From: Bacteroides sp. M10
GTDB taxonomy: Bacteria; Bacteroidota; Bacteroidia; Bacteroidales; Bacteroidaceae
DNA length: 64,000 bases
Assembly: GCF_014334015.1 (NCBI RefSeq)
Contig: NZ_CP060488.1
Span: 3,430,501 to 3,494,500, forward strand
Direction of reading: 5' to 3'
A program made the translations under genes and the position numbers. The notes beneath the pieces are model-generated. The model was not told where the DNA came from. It ran no database searches and saw nothing but the letters and a program-made list of their open reading frames with translations. This document shows positions 53,401 through 62,010 of the stretch, piece after piece; the stretch's first letter is position 1; every line of letters starts with the position of its first letter.

Positions 53401-56384
53401 AAATATCTGGGAAGGAACCATTGACCGGATACCCGGTTCCATTCGGCTAACATCTGCTTTGCGTTGATGGACAGGATTTCTTGGGTGAATCCGGTTTCTA
53501 TCTCTTTCCTTTGTTCATCCCGTTTCCGTCCGTGAACCACTACTTCCCGGTATTCATTCAGTGTTTCGTTGAGCAATGGCAAAGTCAGCAATCCGGGAGT
53601 CAGTTCCGGAATGTCGAGTATTCTCCGGATGATGTGGGAGATTGTCTGGAAATCCTTGCGTGTAGGGTGTATATCCGTATCTTTTAGAAGTATGGAGAAT
53701 ACATCCAGCTTCTGCCGGATGGTGGTCAACAGGTCGATAAATCCGGTGAGCAGTTGGGAGGATTCCTCCTTAACGGCTGATGAATATTCGGTAATCGAGA
53801 TACCGGTTAATGGATGCTGGTAAGGATGTCCACACGCATTGGCCGTCCGGACTAGCAGCTCGATGGCATCTTCCCATTGGGCAAATGTGTCTTTATCTAA
53901 TGTATCCAGATAAGCTTGTGGAATATCAAAACAAGATTCGACGTCCACGGATTGATAATGAATAATGGCGTCGTATAATGAAACCCCGAACGGGTATTCT
54001 TTATGCAGGGCTTCGATATATTGATTCAATTCCGCCCGTAAATTCAGCAGGCGTTCCGCTTCCTTTCTGAATTCTTCGGGAGGTGTCTGCCTGATAATTT
54101 CCGTAGTTTCTTTCAGTTGCGAGATAACGGCGGATTTCTTTGTCTTGTTGGAATGAATTTCCAGACAGAACGGAGCCAGGCCGATAGCTGCCAGCCTGTT
54201 TTGCACAACGGAGAGGGCAGCCATCTTTTCCGCTACAAATAAGACACGTTTTCCTTTGTAAAGCGCGTTGGCGATGATATTGGTAATCGTTTGCGATTTT
54301 CCTGTTCCCGGAGGGCCGTGCAGGATGAAAGTCTTGTCGTGTACGGCTTCGTAGATAGCTTCCAGTTGCGAAGAATCGGCGATGATGGGTAATACAATGT
54401 CTGCGGGCGACACTTGTTTGTCCATATCCGTTGCATCTATTTCCTCTGTGGCAGCTTCCCATTCTATCTTTCCGTTGATGAGGCTGGACACAATCTTGTT
54501 CTGAACCAGTTTGTTGGCATTGTTGTGAATGTCATTCCACATGATGAACTTGTTGAAAGAGAAGATACCCAGAATCGCTTGCTCTTCCACGTCCCATTTA
54601 CGCTGGTTCTTAATGCTGTTGCGGATAATGGAATAGATCAGCTTGACGTTTACGCCGCTTTCGTCGGTAGGCAACGGGTCCAATCCTGATATGGCGATTC
54701 CGAAGTTTTGGCGAAGCATTTCCAATAAGGTGATGTTCATCATTGTTTCTTCTTCCCGGGAACGGATTACGTAACCTTTGGCTGCCGATTTACGGATAAT
54801 TTCAACCGGTAATAGCAAGATGGGGGCATAGCGTGGACGTTCGCTGGAGGGTGTCTCGTACCATTTCAAAAGTCCGAGAGCCAGATAGAGCGTGTTGGCT
54901 CCATTCTCTTCGATAGAAGTACGCGAAGAGCGGTATAAGTGAGTCAGTGCCTTACCTAAATCGTTTTCGGGCAGATAGAAACGTAACCTTTTCTGTGAAA
55001 GTTCCGAGTTGATGAAACCAACCATGGGATCAGACTCTGGTATGGAGGAATAAATCCCGAAGTCCATCGCCGGACTTTCCCAATCGGCAGGGCGGTGAAG
55101 AATGCGGAATTCTTCTCCGTCGGCCAATGCATCTTCCAGACAGGATAGATTAGCCGGGATGAGTTGGAGCGTGTTTTTGGTAATCCGGATATTCAGCAGA
55201 TTGTTGCGCAGGCTTAAATCCAGCAACCGTCTTTCCCATAACAGTTGTTTGGTAATCACGGCCTGGGTTTCATTGCCCGATAAATCATACGGATTGATAC
55301 TTTGCGGAGTGGCATGAACGGCACTTCTTTGAATGTCAGTCTCCTTTTCTTCTACTTCCCATACCTGCCCGTGCAGAATGCGTTGGGGGATGGGGCGGAT
55401 GCCCGAATGTCTCGCTCTTTTCACATCTATGGCAAGAATGAAACTGTTTCCATCCGTCAGCTTTCCGTTCGCTTTCTTCACTGCATCGTCGAAATCGGAC
55501 GAATGTCCCATGTTCATGCAGGTCGTTTCAACTAAAGTAATGTCGTATATTCCTTCGGTAGTCCGTTTGGTTAACAGGGAAACATCGTCAATGGTAGGAT
55601 CCGGGAAAGTCTCCGGCACTAGCCAGGCTCCAGCAAAAGCATGCCCTTGAGTGATGATAATGAGAGCATTCAGCCCGATTGCTTCCAGGCAGGAAGCATA
55701 GAGCAAAGCCATATCCAGACAGGTTCCCAGTTTTTGTGCCATCACGGAGTCGGCTAGCCGTACACGTTGCCCATATTCCTCGAAGCTGGCGGGGATGGTG
55801 CTGTATATAATCTGTTGTTCCGTGATAGCCGTGTAGATGGCGGCCATCTGTTTCCTTACCCGGTCCGGAGTGCGGCTTTGATATTCGTCGAGGGACGGAT
55901 TGTCAGTCCATTGTCCCAAGATGGAAGCGGCTCTCTTGATGATCGGCACAATGGCTGTATGATTGGGGGTGATGAAAGCGGCCAGCATTTCGGGCAATAC
56001 ATTGAGCCCTCCCCATTGGTCGTATGCCAGAATGTCGATAGGGTAGGTTTGGCAGAATACGGATTCTGCTTCGGAAGTAATTTCAATTTTCAGATTGCCG
56101 GATAAACGTTCGGTCAGCTGTGTGAAATAGTTGGCGGACAAAGTGAGATTGAATGACGACAGGCATATCGATTCATTGGGCGGAATCTGTGCCACAGCTA
56201 TCGGAGCAGCGTTTCCGAAAGTCGGTTCTGTCGTGATTTGTACCTGAATGTCCTTCAGCGGGGCAGGCGTTGTATTCTCAATAGAAAGCTGATGAATGAT
56301 TGATGCACCGTTTTGTTGTATCGCAAAATTAATAAGCGGTAAATAGTCGCATTGCACCTTGACTTTGTCCAATCTCTCGTCCAT
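50499..56384 (-). CDS. Giant helicase-nuclease: transglutaminase-like, DUF4011, SF1 helicase, MTES_1575-type nuclease, DUF3320
   Basis: The start at the ATG of MDERLDKVKV (56382-56384) is preferred. The longer frame adds 29 residues rich in hydrophobics that look like translated promoter DNA. About 1,961 residues. Order: N-terminal Ig-like region (about 1-110), transglutaminase-like fold (GTCLDMALLYASC near 223, GHAFAGAW near 255), DUF4011 (about 380-590), SF1 helicase with Walker A GPPGTGKSQT near 692, DEASQMP near 1328 and RRLNVAVSRAR near 1520, nuclease IDIGIVD plus IICDGKNY (about 1650-1670), and C-terminal DUF3320. Such COG1112-type helicases with a Vsr-like nuclease occur in phage-defence contexts. 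It converges with the retron RT, one base apart. Confidence 0.9.
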   Translation of the reverse strand: MDERLDKVKVQCDYLPLINFAIQQNGASIIHQLSIENTTPAPLKDIQVQITTEPTFGNAAPIAVAQIPPNESICLSSFNLTLSANYFTQLTERLSGNLKIEITSEAESVFCQTYPIDILAYDQWGGLNVLPEMLAAFITPNHTAIVPIIKRAASILGQWTDNPSLDEYQSRTPDRVRKQMAAIYTAITEQQIIYSTIPASFEEYGQRVRLADSVMAQKLGTCLDMALLYASCLEAIGLNALIIITQGHAFAGAWLVPETFPDPTIDDVSLLTKRTTEGIYDITLVETTCMNMGHSSDFDDAVKKANGKLTDGNSFILAIDVKRARHSGIRPIPQRILHGQVWEVEEKETDIQRSAVHATPQSINPYDLSGNETQAVITKQLLWERRLLDLSLRNNLLNIRITKNTLQLIPANLSCLEDALADGEEFRILHRPADWESPAMDFGIYSSIPESDPMVGFINSELSQKRLRFYLPENDLGKALTHLYRSSRTSIEENGANTLYLALGLLKWYETPSSERPRYAPILLLPVEIIRKSAAKGYVIRSREEETMMNITLLEMLRQNFGIAISGLDPLPTDESGVNVKLIYSIIRNSIKNQRKWDVEEQAILGIFSFNKFIMWNDIHNNANKLVQNKIVSSLINGKIEWEAATEEIDATDMDKQVSPADIVLPIIADSSQLEAIYEAVHDKTFILHGPPGTGKSQTITNIIANALYKGKRVLFVAEKMAALSVVQNRLAAIGLAPFCLEIHSNKTKKSAVISQLKETTEIIRQTPPEEFRKEAERLLNLRAELNQYIEALHKEYPFGVSLYDAIIHYQSVDVESCFDIPQAYLDTLDKDTFAQWEDAIELLVRTANACGHPYQHPLTGISITEYSSAVKEESSQLLTGFIDLLTTIRQKLDVFSILLKDTDIHPTRKDFQTISHIIRRILDIPELTPGLLTLPLLNETLNEYREVVVHGRKRDEQRKEIETGFTQEILSINAKQMLAEWNRVSGQWFLPRYFGQRKIRKAINIYALKTIETEDIKPLLHRIIRYQEEAEAVRKYIGQLPSLFGRPGKNEDWNTIEQIIDDMASLHSHLLNYAKDIAKVSQIKQNLSAQLTEGIQTFRDIHAHSFNELYQLADTLTATEKKLSGMLGISIEELYTDSADWITIALSKARTWKENLDKLKDWYQWLQAYQTLHSLGIGFIATEYKEKNIPTGQLTDSFRKSFYQAAIRYIIAKEPTLELFNGKIFNDIIAKYKQISAKFEETTQRELFARLASNIPSFTQEAIQSSEVGILQKNIRNNARGISIRKLFDQIPTLLSRMCPCMLMSPLSVAQFIDTDADKFDLIVFDEASQMPTYEAVGAIARGKNVIIVGDPKQMPPTSFFSVNTIDEDNIEMEDLESILDDCLALSIPSKYLLWHYRSKHESLIAFSNSEYYDNKLMTFPSPDNIESKVRIVNINGYYDKGKSRQNRAEAQAVVDEIARRLRSEELRKKSIGVVTFSIVQQALIEDLLSDLFIFYPELETLALECDEPLFIKNLENVQGDERDVILFSVGYGPDAEGRVSMNFGPLNRAGGERRLNVAVSRARYEMIIYSTLRSDMIDLNRTSSIGVAGLKRFLEYAEKGTRSTISSVPRQLSEATASIETIIADRLRSLGYTVHTDIGCSGYKIDIGIVDTENTSNYQLGIICDGKNYKRTKTARDREIVQNNVLKALGWDIYRIWTMDWWEKPDEVMATIQEAIARKKNSKIGSMTAAEINSTPTEVAAPAPTAQITNNEISFVLKASPVAPEKQAASVLSTQNRIEQKYKFAKITPYSYSPEDFFFTDSYSILLSQIRKIMESEAPISKSLLCKKILSEWGISRLGTRVEAQIETALDTLNIYRTEYEGLVFCWNDKEQCASYSIYRPVSDREATDIPPEEIANAIQQLLTDSISLPVADLIKACAQQFGFARMGSNIDAAMQRGIREAVKRNYAKIENERVTIAN

Positions 56385-56482
56385 GGCAAAAACTGTATAA
56401 ATTAAAGATTGCAATATTACAAAAAATACGGATATAATTCTCTTTTCTTCTGCCATTCTTTTGTCAATCAAGAAAATATTCC

Positions 56483-56490
56483 TACCTTTG
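56483..56490 (+). promoter_or_regulatory. Consensus promoter of rpsA
   Basis: TTTG at 56460-56463, exactly 19 bp, then TACCTTTG at 56483-56490: both elements match the Bacteroides consensus perfectly. It gives an AT-rich leader of about 56 nt before the ATG. Confidence 0.85.
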
Positions 56491-56552
56491 CGCCCGATTT
56501 ATAGATAATATAATGTCTTATTTAATTAAAGTATTAAACAATTTATTTATTA

Positions 56553-58355
56553 ATGGAAAACTTAAAGAACGTAGCTCCTATTGAAGATTTCAACTGGGAT
56601 GCTTATGAAAATGGCGAAACAGTAACCAACGTTAGCCACGATGAACTGGAAAAAGCTTACGACGGTACGCTTAACAAAGTGAACGACCGTGAGGTTGTTG
56701 ACGGAACCGTAATCGCAATGAACAAGCGTGAAGTAGTTGTGAACATCGGTTACAAATCAGACGGTATCATCCCATTGAATGAGTTCCGTTACAATCCGGA
56801 TCTGAAGATCGGTGATACAGTAGAAGTATACATCGAAAATCAGGAAGACAAAAAAGGACAGCTCGTTCTGTCACACAGAAAAGCCCGCGCTACTCGTTCT
56901 TGGGATCGCGTTAACGCTGCTCTGGAAAATGAAGAAATTATCAAGGGTTACATCAAGTGCCGCACTAAGGGTGGTATGATCGTAGACGTATTCGGAATCG
57001 AAGCATTCTTGCCGGGTTCTCAGATCGACGTTAAACCGATCCGCGACTATGATGTATTCGTTGGCAAAACAATGGAATTCAAAGTGGTTAAAATCAACCA
57101 GGAATTCAAAAACGTTGTTGTATCTCACAAGGCTCTTATCGAAGCTGAACTGGAACAACAGAAGAAAGAAATTATCGGTAAACTTGAAAAAGGACAGGTT
57201 CTTGAAGGAACTGTTAAAAATATCACATCTTACGGTGTATTCATCGACCTTGGTGGCGTAGATGGTTTGATCCACATCACTGACCTTTCTTGGGGACGTG
57301 TTAGCGATCCGAAAGAAGTGGTTGAACTGGATCAGAAGCTCAACGTTGTTATCCTTGACTTCGATGACGAAAAGAAACGTATCGCTCTTGGCTTGAAACA
57401 ACTGACTCCGCACCCATGGGATGCGCTTGACACTGACTTGAAGGTAGGTGACAAGGTGAAAGGTAAAGTGGTTGTTATGGCTGACTACGGTGCATTCATC
57501 GAAATCGCTCCGGGCGTAGAAGGTTTGATCCACGTTTCAGAAATGTCTTGGAGCCAACACCTGCGTTCTGCACAAGATTTCATGAAGGTAGGCGACGAAG
57601 TAGAAGCTGTTGTGCTGACACTTGACCGCGAAGAACGTAAGATGTCTTTGGGTATCAAACAACTGAAACAAGATCCATGGGAAACTATCGAAGAAAAGTA
57701 TCCTGTAGGTTCTAAGCATACTGCAAAAGTTCGTAACTTCACTAACTTCGGTGTATTCGTAGAAATCGAAGAAGGTGTTGACGGCTTGATCCACATCTCT
57801 GACCTTTCTTGGACTAAGAAAGTAAAACACCCATCAGAATTTACTCAGATTGGTGCTGACATCGAAGTTCAGGTATTGGAAATCGACAAAGAAAACCGTC
57901 GTTTGAGCCTTGGCCACAAACAACTCGAAGAAAATCCTTGGGATGTATTCGAAACTGTGTTCACCGTAGGTTCTGTACACGAAGGTACAATCATCGAAAT
58001 GTTGGATAAGGGTGCTGTTGTAGCTCTTCCTTACGGTGTAGAAGGTTTCGCAACTCCGAAACACCTTGTAAAAGAAGACGGTTCACAAGCACAGTTGGAT
58101 GAGAAACTTGAATTCAAAGTGATCGAGTTCAACAAAGACGCTAAGAGAATCATCCTGTCTCACAGCCGTATCTTCGAAGATGTAGCTAAGGCTGAAGAAA
58201 GAGCAGAAAAGAAAGCTGCTTCTGGTGCTAAGAAGTCATCTTCTAGCAACAAGAGAGAAGATTCTCCGATGATCCAGAACCAGGCTGCTTCAACTACGCT
58301 GGGCGATATCGACGCTCTTGCTGCATTGAAAGAACAGTTGGAAGGAAAGAAATAA
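56553..58355 (+). CDS. rpsA: 30S ribosomal protein S1
   Basis: 600 residues with six S1 OB-fold repeats (about 50-115, 130-200, 215-285, 300-370, 390-455 and 475-545). VDGLIHITDLSW and close variants recur, as expected for the RNA-binding repeats. S1 unwinds and binds mRNA leaders on the 30S subunit; in Bacteroides, with AT-rich SD-less leaders, it is likely to be central to initiation. The strong consensus promoter and strong terminator fit high expression. Confidence 0.97.
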   Translation: MENLKNVAPIEDFNWDAYENGETVTNVSHDELEKAYDGTLNKVNDREVVDGTVIAMNKREVVVNIGYKSDGIIPLNEFRYNPDLKIGDTVEVYIENQEDKKGQLVLSHRKARATRSWDRVNAALENEEIIKGYIKCRTKGGMIVDVFGIEAFLPGSQIDVKPIRDYDVFVGKTMEFKVVKINQEFKNVVVSHKALIEAELEQQKKEIIGKLEKGQVLEGTVKNITSYGVFIDLGGVDGLIHITDLSWGRVSDPKEVVELDQKLNVVILDFDDEKKRIALGLKQLTPHPWDALDTDLKVGDKVKGKVVVMADYGAFIEIAPGVEGLIHVSEMSWSQHLRSAQDFMKVGDEVEAVVLTLDREERKMSLGIKQLKQDPWETIEEKYPVGSKHTAKVRNFTNFGVFVEIEEGVDGLIHISDLSWTKKVKHPSEFTQIGADIEVQVLEIDKENRRLSLGHKQLEENPWDVFETVFTVGSVHEGTIIEMLDKGAVVALPYGVEGFATPKHLVKEDGSQAQLDEKLEFKVIEFNKDAKRIILSHSRIFEDVAKAEERAEKKAASGAKKSSSSNKREDSPMIQNQAASTTLGDIDALAALKEQLEGKK

Positions 58356-58382
58356 TCTGAATAGAATATTTTCCAATGAAAG

Positions 58383-58410
58383 GCGCTCCCGTTTGGGGGC
58401 GCTTTTTTTT
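58383..58410 (+). terminator. Intrinsic terminator of rpsA
   Basis: GCGCTCCC (58383-58390), loop GTTT, GGGGGCGC (58395-58402), then eight T. It lies 28 bp after the rpsA stop. Confidence 0.93.
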
Positions 58411-58495
58411 GTTTATCTATGCTTGTCTGCGTACATCTATATAATCTATGGTGAAATATTTTCGTTTCCTTTGCAAGATTGAATATGAAATACTT

Positions 58496-58503
58496 TATCT
58501 TTG
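58496..58503 (+). promoter_or_regulatory. Promoter -7 box of rnz
   Basis: TATCTTTG ends 6 bp before the rnz ATG at 58510, so the message would be almost leaderless. Confidence 0.65.
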
Positions 58504-58509
58504 CATACC

Positions 58510-59448
58510 ATGGAAAAATTCGAGTTACATATATTGGGATGCGGCTCCGCTTTGCCTACCACGCGACATTTTGCGACCTCTCAAGTCGTGAATTTGCGTG
58601 AAAAGCTTTTTATGATTGATTGTGGTGAAGGGGCACAGATGCAGCTACGCCGTTCCCGGCTGAAATTTTCCCGGTTGAACCATATCTTTATCTCTCATTT
58701 ACATGGTGACCACTGTTTCGGATTACCGGGATTGATCTCTACATTCGGATTATTGGGGAGAACTGCCGATTTGCATATCCATTCTCCACGGGGGTTAGAA
58801 GAATTGTTTGCACCGATGCTCGCTTTCTTTTGCAAGACTCTGACCTACAAAGTATTCTTTCACGAATTCGAAACGAAGGAGCCGATGCTCATTTACGATG
58901 ACCGTTCGGTGACTGTGACGACGATTCCCTTGAAACACCGTATTCCCTGTTGTGGTTTCCTTTTTGAAGAAAAACAGCGTCCTAATCATATCATCAGAGA
59001 CATGGTAGACTTTTATAAAGTCCCGGTCTATGAACTGAACCGCATCAAGAACGGAGCGGATTTTGTAACTCCCGAGGGAGAAGTAATACCCAATTTACGT
59101 TTAACCCGCCCTTCGGCTCCGGCGCGTAAATATGCTTATTGTTCCGATACAATCTATCGTCCGTCCCTTGTTGAACAAATTAAAAATGTAGATTTGCTTT
59201 TCCATGAGGCCACCTTTGCACAGACCGAGCAGGCACGCGCCAAGGAAACTTATCATACCACTGCTGCACAAGCTGCGCAGCTTGCTTTGGACGCCAATGT
59301 GAGACAACTGGTGATCGGACATTTTTCCGCCCGTTATGAAGATGAATCTGTCTTACTTCATGAAGCGTCCGCCATTTTTCCACAAACCATTTTAGCAAAA
59401 GAAAATTTGTGTATTGACGTTGATGGAGGGACTGTCTATGAAAAGTAG
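58510..59448 (+). CDS. rnz: Ribonuclease Z (tRNA 3' endonuclease)
   Basis: Cuts the 3' trailer of tRNA precursors lacking CCA. The start is the ATG of MEKFELHILGCG at 58510, since the TTG at 58501 lies inside the promoter. 312 residues, a metallo-beta-lactamase fold with the zinc motif HLHGDH near residue 61 and GCGSALPTTRHF near 11, an exosite-type region near 160, and HEATFA and HFSARY near 238 and 270. It overlaps the next gene by 11 bp (ATGAAAAGTAG), so the two are coupled. Confidence 0.93.
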   Translation: MEKFELHILGCGSALPTTRHFATSQVVNLREKLFMIDCGEGAQMQLRRSRLKFSRLNHIFISHLHGDHCFGLPGLISTFGLLGRTADLHIHSPRGLEELFAPMLAFFCKTLTYKVFFHEFETKEPMLIYDDRSVTVTTIPLKHRIPCCGFLFEEKQRPNHIIRDMVDFYKVPVYELNRIKNGADFVTPEGEVIPNLRLTRPSAPARKYAYCSDTIYRPSLVEQIKNVDLLFHEATFAQTEQARAKETYHTTAAQAAQLALDANVRQLVIGHFSARYEDESVLLHEASAIFPQTILAKENLCIDVDGGTVYEK

Positions 59449-60979
59449 TCGACTGCTCTGGGGAGTAATCATCCTGCTCTTCGGTTGCCTGGCAGCCTGT
59501 AAAAAAGAGAAACCTCAATCTCCGATACCGGATTCTTTGTCTTCCCTCCGGGAACTGTTCCATCCTGCTTATCAAATAAATGCAGACAGCATTCATCAGA
59601 TGATTCGTATTTGCCTGAACGAAAATCCGGTAACTCCCTGGGATTCGGTTTTGCTGGCACATTATCAGGAAAAGGATGAATTCTTTTGGCTGAACGATTC
59701 TCTCATATCCGATAAACCTGCCGTACAGGTGGCGGACTCGATGTTATTCTGGTTAGGAAACATTTCGCAACATGGAGTTAATCCGAACCTGTATCCTGTT
59801 GATAGCATCCGTGAGGAATTGCAACAGATACGAACCTTGAATCTGCGCGAAGGGAAGACGATGAACCGTCTGTTGGCAGACGTGGAATATCAGTTGACAG
59901 CCGCCTATCTCTCGTATGTGTGTCAATTGAAGTTTGGATTCCTGCCTTCGGAGCGCAGATGGAATGATTCAATCGACCACATTCCTTTGAAACAATGTGA
60001 TGTGAAGTTTGCGATGGCTGCTCTCGACTCTTTGCGTGCAAATCCTAACACCGCTTTTCGTAGGGCGCAACCCTCTTCTCCGCTTTATCATAAGATGCAG
60101 GAAGAGCTGGTTCGTGTGAATGGCTGGGGAGTGACAGATACTACGGATTATTATCGCGACCGTCTATTGGTAAACATGGAGCGGGCACGTTGGCAATATG
60201 CATTGGATAAAGGACAGAAATATGTGATAGCCAATGTGGCGGCATTTATGTTGCAGGCTGTCAACGAAGAAACAGACTCTATTCTGGAGATGCGTATTTG
60301 TGTAGGGACTGTGAAGAATAAAACTCCTCTATTGTCAAGCAGGATTTATTATATGGAACTGAATCCCTATTGGAATGTGCCTCAAAGCATAATCCGGAAA
60401 GAGATTATCCCTACTTACCGCAGAGATACGACGTATTTTACCCGTAACCGCATGAAGGTATACGATAAGAATGGTACGCAGGTAGATCCACACAGTATTA
60501 AATGGGCGAAGTATGCAGGAAGTGGTGTGCCTTATACGGTGAAGCAGGATAACAAAACCGGGAACTCGTTGGGACGTATCATCTTCCGTTTTCCCAATCC
60601 TCATTCCGTATATCTGCATGATACTCCGTCACGGTGGGCTTTTACACGGAATAATCGTGCGGTGAGCCACGGTTGCGTCCGTCTTCAAAAAGCACTCGAC
60701 TTCGCGTTCTTCCTGTTGAAAGAGCCGGATGAATTGTTGGAAGACCGTATTCGTATTGCAATGGATATCAAGCCGGTGAGCGAAGAGGGAAAGAAGCTGC
60801 CCATCAGTGCGGCTTATCGTGAATTGAAACATTATAGTTTGGAACAATATATACCTTTATTTATAGATTATCAGACGATTTATCTGTCTGCCGATAATAA
60901 TTTGAGGTATTGTGAGGACATTTATAAATATGATCCGTCCTTACTAGAGGCGATGAATAACCTGAATTTGAAACCATAA
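59438..60979 (+). CDS. L,D-transpeptidase lipoprotein (YcbB/LdtD-like)
   Basis: The start is ATG at 59438, overlapping the end of rnz, because the longer frame precedes a clean lipoprotein signal (LLFGCLAACKK, Cys near 20). 513 residues. The N-terminal part (about 30-250) matches the helical scaffold and peptidoglycan-binding-type region of YcbB-like enzymes. The YkuD domain (about 270-440) has the catalytic SHGCVRL near residue 408 after HDTPSRWAF. It makes 3-3 or related crosslinks in peptidoglycan, facing the periplasm. Confidence 0.9.
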   Translation: MKSSRLLWGVIILLFGCLAACKKEKPQSPIPDSLSSLRELFHPAYQINADSIHQMIRICLNENPVTPWDSVLLAHYQEKDEFFWLNDSLISDKPAVQVADSMLFWLGNISQHGVNPNLYPVDSIREELQQIRTLNLREGKTMNRLLADVEYQLTAAYLSYVCQLKFGFLPSERRWNDSIDHIPLKQCDVKFAMAALDSLRANPNTAFRRAQPSSPLYHKMQEELVRVNGWGVTDTTDYYRDRLLVNMERARWQYALDKGQKYVIANVAAFMLQAVNEETDSILEMRICVGTVKNKTPLLSSRIYYMELNPYWNVPQSIIRKEIIPTYRRDTTYFTRNRMKVYDKNGTQVDPHSIKWAKYAGSGVPYTVKQDNKTGNSLGRIIFRFPNPHSVYLHDTPSRWAFTRNNRAVSHGCVRLQKALDFAFFLLKEPDELLEDRIRIAMDIKPVSEEGKKLPISAAYRELKHYSLEQYIPLFIDYQTIYLSADNNLRYCEDIYKYDPSLLEAMNNLNLKP

Positions 60980-61003
60980 ATAAACATACAGATACGAGAG
61001 ATT

Positions 61004-61555
61004 ATGATCCCTTATAACGAACGCGAAGTTCTGAAACTCCTTCAGGAGGAGAGTACACAGCGGAAAGGATTTGAAATGATTGTGGGGCAATATAGCGAGC
61101 AATTGTATTGGCAAATCCGCCGGATGGTACTGTCGCATGAGGATGCGAACGATCTCCTGCAAAACACTTTCATCAAGGCATGGACGAATATCGATTATTT
61201 CCGTGCCGAGGCGAAGCTGTCGACCTGGCTCTATCGCATCGCGCTGAATGAGTGTCTTACCTTTCTGAATAAGCAGCGTGCCATGACTACCGTGGATATT
61301 GACGATCCCGAAGCAGTAGTTGTGCAAAAGCTGGAAAGTGACGCCTACTTCTCGGGCGACAAGATACAGATGTGCTTGCAAAAAGCCTTGCAGACTTTGC
61401 CCGAAAAGCAGCGTATGGTGTTCAACCTGAAATACTATCAGGAAATGAAGTACGAAGAGATGTCGGAAATCTTCGGCACGTCGGTCGGTGCACTGAAAGC
61501 ATCTTATCATCATGCGGTGAAGAAAATTGAGAAGTTTTTAGAAGAAATAGATTAA
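61004..61555 (+). CDS. ECF-type RNA polymerase sigma factor
   Basis: 183 residues: sigma region 2 (VLSHEDANDLLQNTFIKAWTNI, about 45-70) and region 4 (LQTLPEKQRMVFNLKYYQEMKYEEMSEI, about 128-170). A small membrane protein and a Spy-like periplasmic protein follow, so it probably responds to envelope stress. No neighbouring SusC, so it is not of the transporter-signalling type. Confidence 0.93.
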   Translation: MIPYNEREVLKLLQEESTQRKGFEMIVGQYSEQLYWQIRRMVLSHEDANDLLQNTFIKAWTNIDYFRAEAKLSTWLYRIALNECLTFLNKQRAMTTVDIDDPEAVVVQKLESDAYFSGDKIQMCLQKALQTLPEKQRMVFNLKYYQEMKYEEMSEIFGTSVGALKASYHHAVKKIEKFLEEID

Positions 61556-61602
61556 ACCTTTTAAATGAGACACTGTCTAATGAAAAGAGAGGAGAAAAAC
61601 GT

Positions 61603-61983
61603 ATGAAAGAAGAAGATATTTTATTGAAGAAGCTTGGAAAGGAAAATTCCTTCAAAGTGCCCGATGGTTACTTTGAGAACCTGACTTCGGAGGTAATGAA
61701 TAAACTTCCTGAAAAAGAGAAAGTTGCTTTTAAGGAAGAGCCTGTCAGCACATGGACAAGACTGAAACCATTGCTCTATATGGCAGCTATGTTTGTAGGG
61801 GCGGCCTTGATTATCCGGGTGGCGTCAACAGACCATAAACCTGCTACAGCAGATGATGTAGCGGTGACAGAAGTGGATACTGAAGTAGTCGTATCTGACG
61901 AAATGATTGATGTAGCAGTGGATCGTGCCATGCTGGATGATTATTCGTTATATGTTTATTTGAGTGACGCAAGTGTAGAATGA
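61603..61983 (+). CDS. Small single-pass membrane protein, likely partner of the ECF sigma factor
   Basis: 126 residues. N-terminal cytoplasmic part (EEDILLKKLGKENSFKVPDG), one transmembrane helix at about 53-70 (PLLYMAAMFVGAALIIRV), then an acidic external tail. It follows the sigma gene by 47 bp and has the topology of a minimal anti-sigma factor, but no known anti-sigma motif is visible. Function as regulator is inferred from position. Confidence 0.7.
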   Translation: MKEEDILLKKLGKENSFKVPDGYFENLTSEVMNKLPEKEKVAFKEEPVSTWTRLKPLLYMAAMFVGAALIIRVASTDHKPATADDVAVTEVDTEVVVSDEMIDVAVDRAMLDDYSLYVYLSDASVE

Positions 61984-62010
61984 TTTATAAAAACTGATTG
62001 AATACAGAAA

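Noticed and set aside
50499..56384. Typical retron effector role for the giant helicase
   Set aside because: It is on the opposite strand with no shared promoter, so a classic operon partner is not supported; left only as an inference in the findings.
56385..56471. Extended N-terminus of the giant helicase with a hydrophobic stretch resembling a signal peptide
   Set aside because: A cytosolic helicase would not be exported. The stretch is AT-rich promoter-like DNA between the divergent rpsA promoter and the gene, and a better start (MDERLDKV) follows it.
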